Source: Ectopseudomonas chengduensis (GTDB lineage: Bacteria; Pseudomonadota; Gammaproteobacteria; Pseudomonadales; Pseudomonadaceae). Taken from it: a stretch of 64,000 nucleotides of DNA. The DNA lies in contig NZ_FMZQ01000001.1 of NCBI RefSeq assembly GCF_900102635.1, positions 930,001-994,000 of the forward strand, read 5' to 3'. The position numbers and the translations under genes were made by a program. Below are positions 61,242-64,000 of the stretch, one piece after another. A model generated the notes under the pieces. The model had not been told where the DNA came from. It did no database searches and saw only the letters and a program-made list of their open reading frames with translations. Each line of letters starts with the position of its first letter. Within the stretch, counting starts at the first letter, position 1.

Positions 61242-63335
61242 TTAAAAACCACTTTCGCGCACGCCGAGCGCCGCGATCCGCCGCCAGGCCGCGCCGAGTA
61301 GCGACTGCCGCTCTCCGTCCAGTATCACCACGCCGCGCAGTGGGTGATCGGGATGGATGTCGTTATCCAATAGCGTCAGACGTACACCGTACTGTGCTTG
61401 CACAGGTTCCGCGCGGCGCTGTGCGTCACGGCGTACGGCGATGGGACCGCCGTGATCCGAGCTGAGCGCTTCCAGTTCCAGATAGGCGACGCCGGTGGCG
61501 TCCACTTCGTCCAGGCGCACTTTCACCGCCGGGCGTGCTGGGTCGTCAGTGATGAAGCGCCCTTCGCTGCCCGTTTCGATCCGCCAGAGGTTTTCTTCGG
61601 CCAGATAGCCGCGTAGGCGTAGCCCCGGCTCGACGATGCGGGCAAGTGATTCGCCAGGGTGCAGCCAGCGATCCGCGCTCAGGTCGCGTTGCAGGTCGCG
61701 TACCACGCCAGCCTGCGCTGCGCGTAGCTGCAGGCGCTCACGCTGGGCGGCCAGGCCGCGGTATTCGGCTACTGCTTCGGCCAGGCGTTGTTCGAGGATG
61801 CCCGCATCGGCCGCCGTTTCGCTGCGTGCGGACTGGCGGCGCAGTTGCAACTGAAGAATTTCGGTCTCGCGCCGAACGATGGCCTGGCGCGAGTCCAGGT
61901 CGGGTGAATCCAGTTCCAGCAGCAGGTCGCCGGCTGCCACGCTCTGCCCGTCCAGCACGTGCACGGCTTTCAAGCGCGCGGCCACCGGCGCATGCAGGGC
62001 GCTGGTGCGTGAGGCTTCGAGCAGCGCAGGTATTTCCACCGAGCTGCGCCAGGGCACGATCAGCACCAGCAGTACCGCGCCAAGGCTCAGGCCGGTAATC
62101 AGCACCTTGCGCGAGTCGGCTTGTTCGCGGCGTTGCCACCATTCACCCAGTTCACGCCAGATGGGCAGGCCGATGAACCACAGCAGTTCAACCACCATCA
62201 GGAAGATGCCGAGCACCTTGAAGAACAGGTGATAGACCGCCAGCGCGATGCCGAGGAACAGGATTGCGCGCCATATCCAGGAGCCGTAGCCCCAGATCAG
62301 CAGGCGTCGGGTCATGCTTGGCGACCAGGGTTCCGGTGCCGGTTCGCCATAGCCGAACAGGGCTTCGCGCAGGCGCCAGCGACACAGGGCGAATGCACGG
62401 TTCTGCAGGTTATCCACACCCCACAGATCGCTGATCAGGAAGTAGCCATCGAAGCGCATGAAGGGATTGAGGTTGATCACCAACGTGGTGATCCAGGTCG
62501 CGCTGGCCAGCATGAAGGCCGAGGTACGCAAGGGGCCATCCGGCAGCAATGACCAGGCCAGCAGTGCCAGCACCGCCAACAGCAGTTCGGCGAACACGCC
62601 GCCTGCACCGATCAGCAGTCGCGAGCGCCGGTCGCGCACGCGCCAGGCGTCGCTGACGTCGGTGTAGAACATTGGCAGCAGCACCATGAACGCCAATCCC
62701 ATGCTCTGTACCCGGCAGCCGGCGCGCTTGGCCATGAAGGCGTGGCCGAACTCGTGACAGAGCTTGGCGAAGGTCAGCGCGATGCCGAAGGCCAATGCGC
62801 CACCGAGACTGAACAGGTGGGGGAAGGTGGCGAGAAAGCGCTGCCAATCGCGCATCACCAGAAACAATCCCAGTACAAAGACCAGCGGCAGGCCCCAGCG
62901 CAGCAGCCAGGGGCCGTGGCGTTCGAGCACGGGCCAGGCGCGATTGAGGAAGGGGTCGGGCCGCCACAGCGGAATGCGGAAGAACAGGTATTGATGCAGT
63001 ACCCGCTTCCACGGGCTTTGGCGCTGGGCGGCGGCTTTCATCGCGTAGCTGGCACGCTGGTTTTCGTCCAGGGCGGCGATCAGGTCATGGCTGCTGAGAA
63101 AGCGCAGCATGTCCTCGAGTTCGGCCTGACCCAAGGGCAGGCCAGGCTCGGCATTGGCGGCCGCCAATACGCGCTGCGGTTCGCCCAGTGTCCAGTGACG
63201 CAGCAGGCGCACGGCGGCGGCGCCGAGTTTGAAGTAGCGACCGCGTAGCGGGTCGGCCAGCGTCCATTGCGGAGCGCCGTCGAGGCCAGGCGCCGCCGGT
63301 GAAAGCTGCAGATCGGGGCGCAGGGCAGGCAGCAT
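61242..63335 (-). CDS. M50 (site-2 protease-like) membrane protein with HlyD-like C-terminus
   Basis: The 697-residue protein has three parts. Residues about 10-92 resemble a PqqD-type winged helix (WTLADPLRGRYFKLGAAAVRLL). The membrane part (about 145-430, roughly eight segments) is a site-2 metalloprotease: zinc motif HEFGH at 194-198 and the third ligand Asp296 in NPFMRFDGY. Residues about 430-640 are a lipoyl/coiled-coil HlyD-like adaptor (HAPVAARLKAVHVLDGQSVAAGD). Such M50-HlyD proteins pair with a separate HlyD protein, here the upstream gene, whose stop overlaps its ATG. A combined maturation/export function for the cluster cargo is inferred. Confidence 0.85.
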   Translation of the reverse strand: MLPALRPDLQLSPAAPGLDGAPQWTLADPLRGRYFKLGAAAVRLLRHWTLGEPQRVLAAANAEPGLPLGQAELEDMLRFLSSHDLIAALDENQRASYAMKAAAQRQSPWKRVLHQYLFFRIPLWRPDPFLNRAWPVLERHGPWLLRWGLPLVFVLGLFLVMRDWQRFLATFPHLFSLGGALAFGIALTFAKLCHEFGHAFMAKRAGCRVQSMGLAFMVLLPMFYTDVSDAWRVRDRRSRLLIGAGGVFAELLLAVLALLAWSLLPDGPLRTSAFMLASATWITTLVINLNPFMRFDGYFLISDLWGVDNLQNRAFALCRWRLREALFGYGEPAPEPWSPSMTRRLLIWGYGSWIWRAILFLGIALAVYHLFFKVLGIFLMVVELLWFIGLPIWRELGEWWQRREQADSRKVLITGLSLGAVLLVLIVPWRSSVEIPALLEASRTSALHAPVAARLKAVHVLDGQSVAAGDLLLELDSPDLDSRQAIVRRETEILQLQLRRQSARSETAADAGILEQRLAEAVAEYRGLAAQRERLQLRAAQAGVVRDLQRDLSADRWLHPGESLARIVEPGLRLRGYLAEENLWRIETGSEGRFITDDPARPAVKVRLDEVDATGVAYLELEALSSDHGGPIAVRRDAQRRAEPVQAQYGVRLTLLDNDIHPDHPLRGVVILDGERQSLLGAAWRRIAALGVRESGF

Positions 63336-64000
63336 CAGAAACCCAGGCTCTGGCGGGCCGCGGCCAGGGGCCGGCGCAGCAGGTAATAGGCCAGCGGCGC
63401 ACGATCACCGAACAGCTTGGCAGTGCCACGCAGCCCCACACGTGGTGGGGTATCGATGAAGCGCGCATCCAGCCGGTAGGCCAATTGCCCGGCGGCGGTG
63501 GTCTGGGCTTCGTAGGCGGAGCGCTCCAGCTGGGCCTCATGACGATTGAGTGGGTCGCTGTCGAGAAACAGCGCCACTTCGGCGCCCGGCTGCAGAGCGA
63601 TGGCGTCACCCACCGGCAGCTCGATGCGTAACTCGGCCTGGCTCGGGTCGGCGATCTGCATCAGCCGTTCGCCGGTCTGCACGGGCTTGCCGGTCAGGCG
63701 TTCGGCGTCGGCGAAAACGGCGATGCCTGAGCGCTCGGCGCGTACCTCGCTGCGAGCCAGCAGTTGTCTGGCATAGTCGCGTTCGGCGCGTTTCTGTTCG
63801 ACGCGTGCGGCCAGCAGGTCGAGGCGGGCGCTGGATTCGGCATCGGCGAAGGCGCGCTGGCTGTTGGCCTTGAGTTCGGCCTCGGCCACGCCCAGGGCGC
63901 GTTCGGCTACATCTGCCTGGGCCTTGAGGCTGGTGGCCTCGAAGCGCACCAGCAGGTCACCGGCGGCGACGCTTTGATTGGGCTTGACCAGAAATTCGGC
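63335..64000 (-). CDS. HlyD family membrane fusion protein (C-terminal part)
   Basis: The frame is open to the window's right edge, so the N-terminus and its membrane anchor lie outside. The visible 221 residues start in the lipoyl domain (KPNQSVAAGDLLVRFE), then a coiled-coil hairpin (about 20-100), the second lipoyl half (SGIAVFADAERLTGKPVQTGERLMQIA) and a beta-barrel domain. This is a periplasmic adaptor joining an inner-membrane component to a TolC-type channel. No ABC transporter is seen within the window; one could lie upstream. It overlaps the M50 gene by ATGA. Confidence 0.87.
   Translation of the reverse strand, partial: AEFLVKPNQSVAAGDLLVRFEATSLKAQADVAERALGVAEAELKANSQRAFADAESSARLDLLAARVEQKRAERDYARQLLARSEVRAERSGIAVFADAERLTGKPVQTGERLMQIADPSQAELRIELPVGDAIALQPGAEVALFLDSDPLNRHEAQLERSAYEAQTTAAGQLAYRLDARFIDTPPRVGLRGTAKLFGDRAPLAYYLLRRPLAAARQSLGF

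Overview
The window is a stretch of Pseudomonas chromosome, probably from the P. mendocina / P. oleovorans side of the genus. The evidence is high GC, protein sequences close to well-known Pseudomonas ones, and a gene order matching the P. aeruginosa PA4961-PA4928 region in mirror orientation: serB, fimX, a c-di-GMP-type protein, psd, rhdA, an HDOD gene, motAB, rsgA, orn, queG, nnr, tsaE, amiB, mutL, miaA, hfq, hflX, hflK, hflC, hisZ, purA, tRNA-Leu, rnr, rlmB, rpsF, rpsR, rplI, dnaB, alr, a diguanylate cyclase and ygiQ. The species name is an inference. The synteny is recalled knowledge, not computed.

Layout. 1-2500: end of an FAD oxidoreductase, an aldo/keto reductase and a Nudix-like protein. 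2559-15961: serB and its divergent membrane partner; a minus-strand block for c-di-GMP/pilus control (fimX and neighbour), phosphatidylethanolamine synthesis (psd), rhodanese and HDOD; then plus-strand motAB behind a FliA-like promoter, with rsgA convergent. 16049-24934: a membrane methyltransferase, orn, then queG divergent from the compact run nnr-tsaE-amiB-mutL-miaA. 25035-31610: hfq-hflX-hflK-hflC, a small DUF2065 protein, hisZ and purA. 31772-34087: a chemoreceptor with a FliA-like promoter and two identical tRNA-Leu(CAG) genes on the minus strand. 34295-47020: rnr-rlmB, the ribosomal/replication operon rpsF-rpsR-DUF2232-rplI-dnaB, alr, a 7TM diguanylate cyclase and ygiQ.

From 47142 the conserved core gives way to accessory genes: a methyltransferase, then a lipoprotein pair (parallel beta-helix protein and diheme cytochrome c). 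From 50387 to the right edge (and beyond) runs a nine-gene minus-strand cluster: HlyD-type adaptor (cut by the window end), M50 site-2-protease-like protein fused to an HlyD-like tail, aspartyl/asparaginyl beta-hydroxylase-like protein with a Nif11-like C-terminal domain, sulfotransferase, GNAT acetyltransferase, DUF6916-like protein, phage-tail-collar (microcystin-dependent) protein, a 1912-residue DUF4347 surface protein and a TolC-family outer membrane lipoprotein. The parts fit a type-I-like exporter (HlyD + M50/HlyD + TolC) with cargo (adhesin, tail-collar protein) and tailoring enzymes (hydroxylase, sulfotransferase, acetyltransferase). The M50 N-terminus resembles a PqqD-type peptide-recognition fold and the hydroxylase carries a leader-like Nif11 domain, so leader-guided modification is a testable idea. 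This is the best candidate for an undescribed system here.

REP-like palindromes of two families, several factor-independent terminators and a few convincing promoters are also listed. No insertion sequence, prophage, CRISPR array or rRNA gene was seen.
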